A stretch of DNA of 14,937 bases from CAZKXX01 sp964556705 (GCA_964556705.1 CAZKXX010000094.1:1-14937); one strand, 5' to 3'; positions 1 through 7,763 are shown, numbered from the stretch's first letter. A program made the numbers and translations. The notes: generated from the sequence alone by a model not told the origin.

Positions 1-1
1 G

Positions 2-1129
2 CTCATCGCGCTCACGGGTTTTCTCTCGGCGCTCGTGGCGCGCGCCGGTTACGACTGGGTGCTGGCTGTGGCCCTGGCGGGAGTCTGCGCGCTGGCGGTC
101 GCCTCCTACATCACCACGGCGCAGGGCCTTCACCGGGGAGCGACGACGGAGTTCGTCGCCCTGCTGGCCTTTATTCTCGGGGCGCTGACGGCGCTTGACT
201 ACCTCCTGGCGGCTGCGACCTTCGCCGTCGCGACGGCGCTGATCCTTGCGCTCAAGGCACCCTTGCACGAGCTGGCCAAGAAGATCCAACGGGACGAAAT
301 GTTCGCGGTGGTCAAGTTCGGGGTGGTCAGCGTTATCATCCTTCCCCTGCTTCCAAACCGCGCCTACGGGCCGTTTGAGGTGCTGAATCCGCGCCTCATC
401 TGGTGGCTTGTGGTCCTCATCTCCGCCGTCAGCATGGTTGGCTACGTCCTGATGCGGCTCTGGGGAGCGCGCGGCGGGATCTCCGTCACGGGCTTTCTGG
501 GAGGGCTTGCCTCGAGTACGGCAGCGACGGTGGGTCTGTCGCAGCAGGCGCGACAGACGGGCGTTGCGGGGCGATATTTCGCGCTGGGCATCGTTATCGC
601 CTGGACCATCATGTTTGCCCGCGTCCTGTTTCTGACTTCCGTGGTCGAACCGCGGATGGCCAAGCTGCTGGTGATCCCCATCGCCCTTCCCATCGTCCTC
701 GGAGCGGTCTTGGCGCTGATGCTGGCGCGCCAGAAGGAGAGCGGTGTGGACGTCCGGCTCGACATCCGGAATCCCATGGAGCTGGGCAAGGCCGTGCAGT
801 TTGCACTCATCTTCGGTGTGGTCTTGTTTGTGTCGCGCGCCTCGCACCATTACTTCGGGTCGGCGGGAATCTATCTGGCGAGCGGCTTGGCGGGGCTCGC
901 GGATGTGGATGCGATCACCGTTTCGGCCGCTCGCCTCGCCCGCGACGAAGTGGTGACGGTGGCGACGGGCGGCGCGGCCGTTCTGCTGGCGTGCGCCGTC
1001 AACACGCTCGTCAAGGGACTCATTGCCATCCTCATTGGCGGGGCGACGCTTCGGCGGCATCTGCTTCCCATCTTCGCCGCCATGTCTGTTGTGACTTTGG
1101 GCGGCGCGCTTTTCCTGGCGTGGAAGTAA
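2..1129 (+). CDS. MgtC/DUF4010 family membrane protein, 5'-truncated
   Basis: The reading frame is open to the left edge, so the N-terminus (probably an MgtC/SapB-type domain) is missing. The visible part is about 375 residues and almost entirely hydrophobic, with roughly ten membrane segments. The middle carries the signature of the DUF4010 family: YGPFEVLNPRLIWW, then a membrane helix, then GFLGGLASSTAATV, where the Gly/Ser/Thr-rich stretch is typical. The C-terminal half has GLADVDAITVS, also typical of the family. These are inner-membrane proteins of unknown transport or sensing function; the MgtC half is linked to Mg2+ and acid-stress physiology in other bacteria, but that half cannot be checked here. 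An internal GTG at 35 could be mistaken for a start, but it sits inside a hydrophobic helix that continues upstream. The gene converges on the tRNA gene. The family call is fairly sure; the function is open. Confidence 0.82.
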   Translation, partial: LIALTGFLSALVARAGYDWVLAVALAGVCALAVASYITTAQGLHRGATTEFVALLAFILGALTALDYLLAAATFAVATALILALKAPLHELAKKIQRDEMFAVVKFGVVSVIILPLLPNRAYGPFEVLNPRLIWWLVVLISAVSMVGYVLMRLWGARGGISVTGFLGGLASSTAATVGLSQQARQTGVAGRYFALGIVIAWTIMFARVLFLTSVVEPRMAKLLVIPIALPIVLGAVLALMLARQKESGVDVRLDIRNPMELGKAVQFALIFGVVLFVSRASHHYFGSAGIYLASGLAGLADVDAITVSAARLARDEVVTVATGGAAVLLACAVNTLVKGLIAILIGGATLRRHLLPIFAAMSVVTLGGALFLAWK

Positions 1130-1160
1130 CCATCTTTCGCACAAGTTCCGAAAAGGCAAT

Positions 1161-1201
1161 CCACAGTCAATAGAAAGCCGCCTCAGGCTTTCCGGCTGTG
1201 G
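1161..1201 (-). terminator. Composite hairpin between the MgtC-like gene and tRNA-Thr, possible bidirectional terminator
   Basis: The inner stem is gaaagcc (1173-1179) with ggctttc (1186-1192) and a 6-nt loop. The outer stem is ccacag (1161-1166) with ctgtgg (1196-1201). It lies 17 nt past the 3' end of the tRNA and 31 nt past the stop of the convergent membrane protein gene, where a terminator is expected for both. The only T-run on the leftward transcript is a short TTTT about 7 nt beyond the stem, so intrinsic termination may be weak. Confidence 0.4.
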
Positions 1202-1217
1202 GAATCACAGGGAGGTC

Positions 1218-1293
<76 letters not shown>

Positions 1294-1301
1294 CGACATA
1301 A

Positions 1302-1354
1302 AAATGCTCACCCAGCAAAGTCAGCGAGGCCGCCAGACTCGCGGGTGAGCATTT
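1302..1354 (-). other. Strong hairpin in the tRNA-Thr precursor leader
   Basis: A perfect 12-bp stem, AAATGCTCACCC paired with GGGTGAGCATTT (1302-1313 with 1343-1354), encloses 29 nt. Inside that loop gcgag (1324-1328) can pair with ctcgc (1338-1342). It ends 8 nt before the tRNA 5' end and lies downstream of the tRNA promoter, so it would be transcribed as part of the precursor. It could be a processing signal, a small RNA released by RNase P cleavage, or an attenuator. There is no T-run after it in either direction, so it is not a classical terminator. Confidence 0.55.
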
Positions 1355-1405
1355 GAGAGGAGAATAGAATGGCGGACGCGCCCCGCCAAACTAAACCCGA
1401 ATGCG

Positions 1406-1434
1406 AGTCTAGAGAATCGGTTAGTTGATGTCAA
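1406..1434 (-). promoter_or_regulatory. Sigma70-type promoter for tRNA-Thr
   Basis: On the minus strand: TTGACA (1429-1434), a 17-nt spacer, then TAGACT (1406-1411), giving a perfect -35 and a 4/6 -10. Transcription would start near 1398, leaving a leader of about 105 nt before the tRNA. The surrounding 1435-1579 is AT-rich and holds no gene I can see. Confidence 0.7.
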
Positions 1435-1579
1435 GAATTTTTTGGATTTTTTTGATGGCATTTAAGGTCTTTGCTTTCAAATAGTTAGATGCGATTCTGG
1501 GCTCCAAATTTCGTTTCTTTCGAAAAGGCTGAAAAACACCGGAATTGCCAATCAAATCATTGAAAATAAATAACTTATC

Positions 1580-2665
1580 TCATCTCAGGTTCAGCCGAAT
1601 CAGCTTGTCCGCGTCGGGGTTTGCCCAATGGTTCTCCGGAGCCCATCGCGCAGCGGCGCGTCGGGCAACAAAGACCATTATTCCACCACCGATTGAGATG
1701 CCAACCAGAATCAGAATCAGAAAAACGTTGGCAAGAATCAACTCAACAAGTTCCATGGCGAGCGGTTTGGCCGGGGGCGGCTCCTCATCCCAAGTGATGC
1801 TCCCGGCGACCTGGAACTGGTTGATCAAGCGATTGGCGGGACCGGGAGCGGAAGATCCGAGAACGAGCAGAACATACGAGCCTTCGCGACGACCGTACAC
1901 CGAGTCTCCATCGCGCACCTGATTCACACCGAGCAAATTTTCCATTGCGCCGAACCGGATTCGCGCCATCTGCGGAGTCGGATACGAAATCGCCAGAAGT
2001 GTCAGGTTCTTGGACTCCCGCCTGTAGGTTCCGACGTGGACTTCCGCACCCTGGGTGAAACCCAGGAGGTCTGTGCGGAAATTGGGAAGGACTTTCCGCG
2101 CCGTCTCAAGACCCAGCAAATACTTCTCCGAACCCGGCACCAGCCCTTCCGTGGGCAACGCGGACGGAAGTTCCGCTTCTGTTCCGCGAGGAACACGGCT
2201 GCCGGCGACGAGAATCAGCAACGCGCGAAAGTCATTCTCCGAGATCGGCCGATCGGCAGAGTGACGAGCCCGGATGAAAATTCGCCCGCGACCCATCAGC
2301 GCGCTCGCAGGCTCCATCCAGGTGTGCTCCATTCCCCGGACGGGCTGCATTTCCGCGTGACGATAGTAGGTCAGCAACCCGTAGGCGGCGGTGGAATCGA
2401 GGGCCGCTCCGATCAGGACCGAGGCCTCCTGGCCACGCAGGCGGTAGGTCCGCAGTTCGAGGTGGCGGACGCCGTATTCGCGCTCGACGACCGGGTCGCC
2501 GCCCCATTCGCGGACCGCTTCCACGTCCAGCGTCCTCGTCCCCACGAGTTGCCAGGCGGCGGCGGGAACCAGCGTGATGGCGTCCGGCCGCTGGGCAGCG
2601 AGGGGCGCAGCCATGGCCCAGAGTGCCAACCACGCGGGAATCGCCTTCCCGAGCTTGCGGGTCAT
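1580..2665 (-). CDS. DUF6599-like envelope protein with C-terminal membrane anchor
   Basis: 361 residues. The N-terminus is a signal peptide (hydrophobic residues 10-23, likely cleavage after PLAAQ). A soluble body of about 280 residues follows. It contains the LVPAAAWQ start and the alternating strands typical of DUF6599-type proteins, a family I know mainly from acidobacteria. Residues 306-334 form a single long membrane helix with a Gly-rich centre, followed by a basic tail ending in LIRLNLR, presumably cytoplasmic. There is no catalytic motif. It starts 15 nt after the amidase stop, preceded by a weak AGAAG ribosome-binding site, so it is the last gene of the transglycosylase-amidase operon. 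A role alongside cell-wall turnover follows only from this position. Family assignment is moderate; function unknown. Confidence 0.7.
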   Translation of the reverse strand: MTRKLGKAIPAWLALWAMAAPLAAQRPDAITLVPAAAWQLVGTRTLDVEAVREWGGDPVVEREYGVRHLELRTYRLRGQEASVLIGAALDSTAAYGLLTYYRHAEMQPVRGMEHTWMEPASALMGRGRIFIRARHSADRPISENDFRALLILVAGSRVPRGTEAELPSALPTEGLVPGSEKYLLGLETARKVLPNFRTDLLGFTQGAEVHVGTYRRESKNLTLLAISYPTPQMARIRFGAMENLLGVNQVRDGDSVYGRREGSYVLLVLGSSAPGPANRLINQFQVAGSITWDEEPPPAKPLAMELVELILANVFLILILVGISIGGGIMVFVARRAAARWAPENHWANPDADKLIRLNLR

Positions 2666-2680
2666 TTCGCTTCTAGAATA

Positions 2681-4627
2681 TCAGAATTTCGCTGCCTCGG
2701 CGGCGGGCTCGGCGTTGGGAGTTTCTTCGGCTGAATCGGTGAGGCGCGCCTGCTGGGTCGGCCGGACGCCTCCCAGGCGGTCAATATACTTCGCGACGCC
2801 GTGGAAGAGCGCTTCGGCGATCTTCTCGCGGTGTGAAGCGCGCTTCATCAACCGTTCGTCCGTGGGGTTGGTGAGGAATGAAATCTCGGCGAGGATGGAG
2901 GGCATATTGGCCCCGATGAGGACGACGAAGGGGGCCTTCTTTACGCCGCGATTGGGCTGCTGGATCCCGGCTTTGCGCAGATGGCTGTAAATGGCGCTCT
3001 GCACGACGCTCGCGAACTCCTGCGATTCGCTGATCTTTTCCGTCAGAGCGATTTTCTGGATCAGGTTCTGCAACTGATGGACCGATTCCTGCGTCGTGGC
3101 GTTTTCGCGCGCCGCCACTTCCAGCGCGTCCGGGTCGGAAGTGAAATTCAGGTAGTAGGTTTCGATGCCCCGGGCGCTTCGCGCGCGGCTGGCGTTGGCG
3201 TGGATGGAAATGAACAGGTCGGCGCCTTTTTCGTTGGCAATGGCTGTCCGCTCTTCGAGCGGGATGAAAATGTCAGTGTTTCGAGTGAGGATCACCTCCG
3301 CACCGGTGCGCTCCTCGATGAGTTGTTTCAGCCTCTGGGCCACGTCCAGCACGACCTCTTTTTCGGTTAGCCCGCTCGGACCGATCGTGCCCGTATCGTG
3401 CCCGCCGTGGCCGGGGTCGATGACGACGCGCGCCACTTTGAGGCCGAGGGCGCGCGTCAGCGTGCGCGAGCCGGCGGCTGTGGGCGCGGCGGCCTTGATG
3501 GGCGGCCCCGACTCGGCTGACGCGGTTTTCGTCGAGGTCGGCGTTTTGGCCGACGCCACTTCCTTCGTTTCGGCTTTCGCGGCGGGCTTTGAGGCCGGAG
3601 GCGATGAAGGCTCCTTTTTCGCCGCCGCGCGCTCGGTGACTGGCGGCTTCGATTCGGCAGCCTTTGGTGCCGCCGGCCCGGACCCTTCCTTTTTTGCGAT
3701 TTGCTCGGCCTGTCGCGGCGGACCGTTGATGTCAATCACCAGCCGGAACGGGTTGGGGAGCGTGAAGATGGAGTAGTCTTCAATCTGCTCGACGTCCAGC
3801 ACGACGCGCGTCACCGTCGGCTGGAACTGTCCGACGCGGACCTGGCGCAGGAACCCGTCCTCGACGGGGAAGGTCTTGCCCACGAGCGCGGAACTAAGGC
3901 GGCTGTTCGCCAGGTCGAGGACAATGCGGTCGGGATTGGGCAGCCGCAGCGTCTCAAACTTCACTTCACGTTCGACATTGATGACGATGCGCGTGTAGGC
4001 AGGACCCACCCACTGCCGGATTTCGGTGACCTGCGGAAGGTTCCCCGCGCGCGCCGGAACAGGGGGAGGCGCGGACTTTTCGGCGAGGTAGCGGTCGATC
4101 TCCGCCACGCGCTGTTTGGCTTCGGCGGCGCGAGCCGAACGCGGATAACGCTCCAGATAACGCTCATAGACTTTCCTGGCCGCCTCGGCGTCCTTGAGGT
4201 CCGTGCGAAAAATCTCCGCGGCGGTGTAGAGGCCATCGCGCGACATGCTGGCGTGCGGGTATTCCTTCAGCAGGAATTCGTAAGCCTCAATCGCGGCGTG
4301 GTAGTAAAGGTCGCTCGAAAAGCGCCGGCCCATTTCGGCGTACAGCTCTCCGACGGCGGCGAGAGCCACCGGGGTTCTCCGGAAGGACGGGTCGTGGCGA
4401 TAGACGGCCTGGTAAGTGCGGATGACCTTTTCGTATTCGGCTTTCAGCCGGGCATCAACCGGGAGGGAAGCCAGTGTCGCCCGCATCCGCTCGGCGCTGT
4501 CGTAAGCCGCCTGGGCTCGCGCCCGGCGCGAATTGCCGGATTGCGCGAACAGGAGGGCCGGGACGAGAAGGAGTCCGAGGAGTCCCAGCGCCAGCCCGTT
4601 TTGGCTTCCTGCGGTCCTGAACTTCAC
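2681..4627 (-). CDS. N-acetylmuramoyl-L-alanine amidase with TPR and AMIN domains
   Basis: Zinc amidase that cleaves the peptide side chain from peptidoglycan in the periplasm. I place the start at GTG 4627 (648 residues) because it is preceded by AGGGAG and gives a proper signal peptide (residues 1-29, ending LLFAQ). The frame runs open to an ATG at 4744, but that would overlap the gene upstream. In order: a helical TPR-like region (about 40-185) resembling BamD/YbgF-type repeats; an AMIN domain (about 198-302, septal/peptidoglycan targeting); an Ala/Lys/Pro linker (about 303-395); and the Amidase_3 catalytic domain (about 399-616). Visible active-site residues are H407 (DPGHGG), E422 (LTEKE), H476 (SIHAN) and E581 (ILAEISF). 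The TPR front is an extra compared with AmiA/B/C-type enzymes. It lies 59 nt after the transglycosylase and 15 nt before the DUF6599-like gene. Confidence 0.9.
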   Translation of the reverse strand: MKFRTAGSQNGLALGLLGLLLVPALLFAQSGNSRRARAQAAYDSAERMRATLASLPVDARLKAEYEKVIRTYQAVYRHDPSFRRTPVALAAVGELYAEMGRRFSSDLYYHAAIEAYEFLLKEYPHASMSRDGLYTAAEIFRTDLKDAEAARKVYERYLERYPRSARAAEAKQRVAEIDRYLAEKSAPPPVPARAGNLPQVTEIRQWVGPAYTRIVINVEREVKFETLRLPNPDRIVLDLANSRLSSALVGKTFPVEDGFLRQVRVGQFQPTVTRVVLDVEQIEDYSIFTLPNPFRLVIDINGPPRQAEQIAKKEGSGPAAPKAAESKPPVTERAAAKKEPSSPPASKPAAKAETKEVASAKTPTSTKTASAESGPPIKAAAPTAAGSRTLTRALGLKVARVVIDPGHGGHDTGTIGPSGLTEKEVVLDVAQRLKQLIEERTGAEVILTRNTDIFIPLEERTAIANEKGADLFISIHANASRARSARGIETYYLNFTSDPDALEVAARENATTQESVHQLQNLIQKIALTEKISESQEFASVVQSAIYSHLRKAGIQQPNRGVKKAPFVVLIGANMPSILAEISFLTNPTDERLMKRASHREKIAEALFHGVAKYIDRLGGVRPTQQARLTDSAEETPNAEPAAEAAKF

Positions 4628-4686
4628 CCGTTCCGTCTCCCTGCTTCCTCGGATGCGTCCCGCGCCACGGCCCGTCGAGTCAGAAG

Positions 4687-5382
4687 TCAAAAGGCCGTGC
4701 AGTTCGTAAAGTGCAGGACGCCGTTCTCGTCCACAGACCGGCAAATCGTGTTTCGCGGAGGCGCCGAACTCTTCGCCGACTGTCGGGGGCCCGAACCGTT
4801 CCCGTAAAGGCTGGTCACCTTGCGCACGTACTGGCGAGTCTCGCTGTAAGGCGGCACGCCCTGATGACGCCGCACCGCATTTTCACCCGCGTTGTACGCG
4901 GCCAGAGAAAGGGCCAGGTCGCCGTTGAACAGGTCGAGCAAGTACCGCAGGTAGTTGACGCCGCCTTCGATGTTCTGCCTGGGGTCGAAGGTGTTTTCCA
5001 CGCCGAAGCGCTGCGCGGTGGCGGGAATCAGTTGCATCAGCCCCAACGCTCCCTTGCGCGAAACGGCGTTGGGGTTGTAATCGGATTCCACCTGGATGAT
5101 GGCGTGGACGAGCTCCGGGTCCACCGCCGTGCGGCGTGCCGCGTCCTCGATGTAGGGGTGGATTTCTCCCGGGTCGAGCCGGCCGGAACTGGAACGAGAG
5201 GAGGAGCGAAAGCGCGCCGGCTCCGCGCCGCGTTCGCCGGTGTTGATGTAAACCTTCCGCCCCCGCTCATCCACCATGGCGATGATGCGGTCGGCAAAAG
5301 CCGGCGCGGCGGAAAGAAACATCCAGCCCAGAGCGAGCGCGCCGGTCAGGGCTACCCGGTCAGCCTTGGAGTGGTTGCGCAT
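4687..5382 (-). CDS. Lytic murein transglycosylase, SLT domain
   Basis: 231 residues from ATG 5382. Residues 1-30 are a signal peptide ending in SAAPAFA. The catalytic SLT (goose-lysozyme-like) domain spans about 73-195: E99 in IIQVESDYNP is the expected catalytic acid, followed by GLMQLIPATAQRFGV and AAYNAGENAV. It cuts glycan strands to give anhydro-muropeptides in the periplasm. Short DUF4124-like beta motifs sit at both ends: VDERGRKVYINTG (37-49) and VDENGVLHFTN (217-227), the latter bracketed by Cys214 and Cys228, which could form a disulfide. An in-frame TTG at 5424, close behind AGGAGG, could extend the protein by 14 residues; ATG 5382 gives the cleaner signal peptide. First gene of the cell-wall operon; the amidase follows. 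Confidence 0.9.
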   Translation of the reverse strand: MRNHSKADRVALTGALALGWMFLSAAPAFADRIIAMVDERGRKVYINTGERGAEPARFRSSSRSSSGRLDPGEIHPYIEDAARRTAVDPELVHAIIQVESDYNPNAVSRKGALGLMQLIPATAQRFGVENTFDPRQNIEGGVNYLRYLLDLFNGDLALSLAAYNAGENAVRRHQGVPPYSETRQYVRKVTSLYGNGSGPRQSAKSSAPPRNTICRSVDENGVLHFTNCTAF

Positions 5383-5548
5383 TGAGTCCCGAGCCCCATT
5401 GTTTTGGGGCGAAGAGTAACTCAATCCCCTCCTGGTCTTACACGCAGCGGGCCCTCGCCGCTCGGTTGGCTTTCCCGCTTGGGGCGGTTCGGCTGGCGCG
5501 CTGCGACCGCCCGACGGCTCTCGAAAGGCCCAGCCGTGCTTCCAAACA
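5383..5548 (-). promoter_or_regulatory. Long structured 5' leader of the transglycosylase-amidase operon, possible riboswitch or attenuator
   Basis: From the predicted transcription start near 5548 to the ATG there are about 165 nt. Perfect stems, given in plus-strand coordinates, are: 5514-5519 with 5532-5537 (contains a UUCG tetraloop); 5482-5488 with 5506-5512 (7 bp); 5446-5451 with 5474-5479 (6 bp); and 5393-5398 with 5405-5410, the last near the start codon. The loop of the second stem (5499-5505) is complementary over 7 nt to 5443-5449, which overlaps one strand of the third stem. The two pairings therefore exclude each other, as in a switch. I looked for c-di-AMP (ydaO), c-di-GMP (GEMM) and cobalamin core motifs and found only partial likeness, so no known class is assigned. 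Confidence 0.45.
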
Positions 5549-5554
5549 GGCGGC

Positions 5555-5582
5555 ATTATACCACTGACTTAGCCTATCCCAA
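5555..5582 (-). promoter_or_regulatory. Promoter of the transglycosylase-amidase operon
   Basis: On the minus strand there is a perfect TATAAT (5555-5560), a 16-nt spacer and TTGGGA (5577-5582, 4/6 to the -35 consensus). It points leftward into the structured leader. It lies back to back with the promoter of the M48 protease gene, with about 50 bp between the two. Confidence 0.6.
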
Positions 5583-5634
5583 CAACAATTTGCCCGCCCC
5601 CCTCCGGACCCGCAAGGCCCGGCCTGTGTAACGT

Positions 5635-5664
5635 TTGCGGCCCCCGGCGGACAATTCGTATAAT
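5635..5664 (+). promoter_or_regulatory. Promoter of the M48 protease gene
   Basis: A perfect TATAAT (5659-5664) with a poor -35, TTGCGG (5635-5640), at 18 nt. Transcription would begin near 5671, which leaves only about 8 nt before ATG 5679 but about 23 nt before ATG 5694. This supports the later start codon. Confidence 0.5.
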
Positions 5665-5693
5665 GCCGGGAGGGAATCATGGAGGGCGCACCG

Positions 5694-7169
5694 ATGCGAC
5701 TTCATCCTCGCTCCGCTCTGGCCCTTTTGCTGGCGCTCTGGCTGGCGGTTTCTCCCCTGGCCTGCGCCCGGCGGGCTGCGGCCCCCCGGGTGACGCTGCC
5801 TCCCGCGGTCTTCGGCCCGCTGCAGAAGGACCTCCAGAAATCCTACCTCGAACTCTTTGAGACGGCTCACCGCCTGGAGTACTCTCCGGGCCAGATCCAG
5901 GAGATGCGCCAGTACCTGAACGGCGCCAAGGACTATTGCGTCGCCCAGTTCAAGGACCACGCGCAGCAGCACGAACGCGAGCTCGCAGAAGCCCAGCGTG
6001 AGCTGAGACGCAAATCGGACAGCCTGAGCGATCAGGAACGGCACGAGCTTCATTGCAGGATCCAGAACCTCCGAATCATGAAAGCCCAGGTGGACGTCCT
6101 GCATCACAACGCGATTCCCGTCGCTTACGAGAACCGGCAGGCCAAGCTCGACCTCATCGAGAAATGGCCCGGCGCGAGACGGCAAATCGAGCAGCAGATT
6201 GCCGCCGGAACCCACCACAGCCGGCAGTACGGCGACGTGAAGGATATCGGCTTCCGCGAAGTGGGTCCCGGCCAGGAGGATGACGTCAAGCGCGGTCTCG
6301 AGGCGATCAAGCAGATGAAGCAGGCGGGGATCCTTCCGCCCGAGGTCGAGGACAAGCAGATCGTCAATTACGTGAAGGAACTCTCCGAACGCATCGCGCG
6401 CGCCTCAGACCTGCGCGTGCCGGTAAACGTGACGGTCCTGAATTCCAAGGAAATCAACGCCTTCGCGCTGCCGGGAGGGTTCATCTTTATCCAGCGCGGA
6501 TTGCTCGAGGCCGCCGAAGACGAGGCGCAGCTCGCCGGCGTCATCGCGCACGAAATCGCTCACGCCGCGGCGCGCCACGGAAACCGGCTGATGCGCCGCG
6601 CCACCATCGCGGGCATCATCTTCCAGGCGGCGCAGGTCGCGGCACTCGTCCTCACCGGCGGCGTCGCCGGCCTCGGCACCTACTATGCGCTTCAGTACGG
6701 CTTCTACGGCCTCGGACTCGTGCTGAGCCTCGACCTGCTCGGCGTCAGCCGCGATTTCGAACTCGAAGCCGATATCCTGGGCGTGCAGTACGCCTGGAAC
6801 GCCGGGTACGATACCTCCGGGTTCATCCGCTTTTTCGATAAGATGGCCACGCGCGAAGGTTACGTGAACGGCGTCTCGTGGTTTCGCACCCATCCGCCGT
6901 TCTACGAGCGCATGGTTACCAGCCAGCGGGAAATCATGTTTCTTCCCAAGAAGGATGGACTCCGCACCACCTCGACGGAATTCGACGAAATGAAGAAGGC
7001 GCTGAAAAAAGTGGCCGAGGAGGCCGACGAAAAAGAAAAGAAGGACCGGCCGAGCTTGCTCGCGGGCGAGATGGAAAAAGGCTGCCCGGAACCCGAAAAG
7101 ATCGAGTACGAGCCCGGCAAGCCCATCGAAGACCTCTGCAAGCTGCCTTCACCCACCCACACCGAGTGA
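5694..7169 (+). CDS. M48 family zinc metalloprotease, periplasmic or lipoprotein
   Basis: 491 residues from ATG 5694, which has GGAGGG 7 nt upstream and a basic-hydrophobic signal sequence; an in-frame ATG at 5679 is the alternative. The signal ends in SPLAC (Cys24). This resembles a lipobox, but the -3 position is Pro, so lipidation is uncertain. Residues 40-195 are helical and charged, with a likely coiled coil around 80-125, and match nothing I recognise. The peptidase domain spans about 205-415: the zinc site HEIAH gives H286, E287 and H290, and the third ligand is E356 in SRDFELEAD. A hydrophobic Gly-rich stretch (about 302-350) lies between them. The tail is charged. M48 enzymes of this kind (BepA/LoiP relatives) handle misfolded or outer-membrane proteins; that role here is inferred. 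It is monocistronic and divergent from the cell-wall operon. Confidence 0.88.
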   Translation: MRLHPRSALALLLALWLAVSPLACARRAAAPRVTLPPAVFGPLQKDLQKSYLELFETAHRLEYSPGQIQEMRQYLNGAKDYCVAQFKDHAQQHERELAEAQRELRRKSDSLSDQERHELHCRIQNLRIMKAQVDVLHHNAIPVAYENRQAKLDLIEKWPGARRQIEQQIAAGTHHSRQYGDVKDIGFREVGPGQEDDVKRGLEAIKQMKQAGILPPEVEDKQIVNYVKELSERIARASDLRVPVNVTVLNSKEINAFALPGGFIFIQRGLLEAAEDEAQLAGVIAHEIAHAAARHGNRLMRRATIAGIIFQAAQVAALVLTGGVAGLGTYYALQYGFYGLGLVLSLDLLGVSRDFELEADILGVQYAWNAGYDTSGFIRFFDKMATREGYVNGVSWFRTHPPFYERMVTSQREIMFLPKKDGLRTTSTEFDEMKKALKKVAEEADEKEKKDRPSLLAGEMEKGCPEPEKIEYEPGKPIEDLCKLPSPTHTE

Positions 7170-7177
7170 GCCGCGAC

Positions 7178-7218
7178 GGGACGACCGGAGTCTTGAATCG
7201 GAGATTCGCGGTCGTCCC
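7178..7218 (+). terminator. Hairpin after the M48 gene, possible terminator
   Basis: gggacgaccg (7178-7187) pairs perfectly over 10 bp with cggtcgtccc (7209-7218). Within the loop, gaatc (7195-7199) pairs with gattc (7203-7207). It begins 8 nt after the M48 stop codon. There is no T-run after it, so it may act as a transcript-end stabiliser or a factor-dependent terminator rather than an intrinsic one. Confidence 0.4.
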
Positions 7219-7763
7219 GCGCCCTCCTGGGCATTTCCCGGACCCGCCCCCTTGCATCCCTTCCGGCGGTTAGGAGTCTGGTTAACAAGGGGCGAATTTT
7301 CGATCCGGCACGAGGTTCGGCAGGCCGGCCCCCAAAAAACCCCCAGGTGTCCTGGAATCAACAACCTGGTGACTTTCCCGACGAACATTCAATCACTTTG
7401 CGGCTTTGCTTGGGCCGTGTTTTCACGGCAATATGTTGAAAGGGCAGGAGATACTTGAATCGGGAAAGTGGCACTTTTTTGGCTTTGAACCGTATTTTGA
7501 GGGGTGTTTTAAGTGCGAGCGGGGGATTTGAAGTCTGGCAAGAGGCATTCGTCCGAAGTCCGTTGTCCGTGGCGCGGAAATTGAAATGTAGAAAATGGAA
7601 ATCGGCCTCGCGGCGCGGGGACCGTCCTGACGCAGACATCCCCAAGCGGTGTCGGCGCCACCCGGTTCTCAGAAGACGGCTGTGCATAGTCTAGACGTAG
7701 CCTATCCGACGCGGACGCGGTTGTCAAGGAAATTTTCGCGGGTGGGCGGCGGTCAGATCGTGC
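7219..7763 (+). other. Intergenic stretch without a recognisable gene
   Basis: About 545 bp between the M48 hairpin and the metal-operon promoter. Frames here are short, overlap on both strands and show no family motif, so I call no gene. Contents I can see: a small ccagg/cctgg hairpin near 7345-7357, a weak aaagt/acttt hairpin followed by T residues at 7465-7480, and one copy of a dispersed 52-bp repeat (7551-7602). Base composition is less G+C-rich in the middle than in the flanking genes. Confidence 0.5.
7551..7602 (-). repeat. Dispersed 52-bp repeat, copy A
   Basis: Read on the minus strand, this matches 9588-9639 on the plus strand at 43 of 52 positions by my own count. It starts atttccattttcta and ends in tandem-like cacggac...cggac units. 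The two copies are inverted and lie on either side of the three-gene metal operon. Confidence 0.7.

Noticed and set aside
403..1173. Long second frame overlapping the MgtC/DUF4010 gene on the same strand
   Set aside because: It is rich in Arg, Gly, His and Pro, as expected of a shifted frame in G+C-rich coding DNA, and has no family motif; the other frame is a clear membrane protein.
3701..4807. Large plus-strand frame opposite the amidase and transglycosylase genes
   Set aside because: It lies antisense to well-supported catalytic domains and shows no domain of its own.
5440..5548. Leader of the transglycosylase gene as a ydaO (c-di-AMP) or GEMM (c-di-GMP) riboswitch
   Set aside because: Short stretches such as GCCGAACC and GGGAAAGCC look similar, but the other half of each consensus core is missing. 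Kept only as an unclassified structured leader.
7465..7480. AAAGT/ACTTT hairpin followed by T residues as an intrinsic terminator
   Set aside because: The stem is only 5 bp and AT-rich, and no gene ends just upstream of it.
7455..7694. Small plus-strand frame in the 7170-7811 gap as a gene
   Set aside because: No credible ribosome-binding site, no homology I can see, and it runs through a dispersed intergenic repeat.
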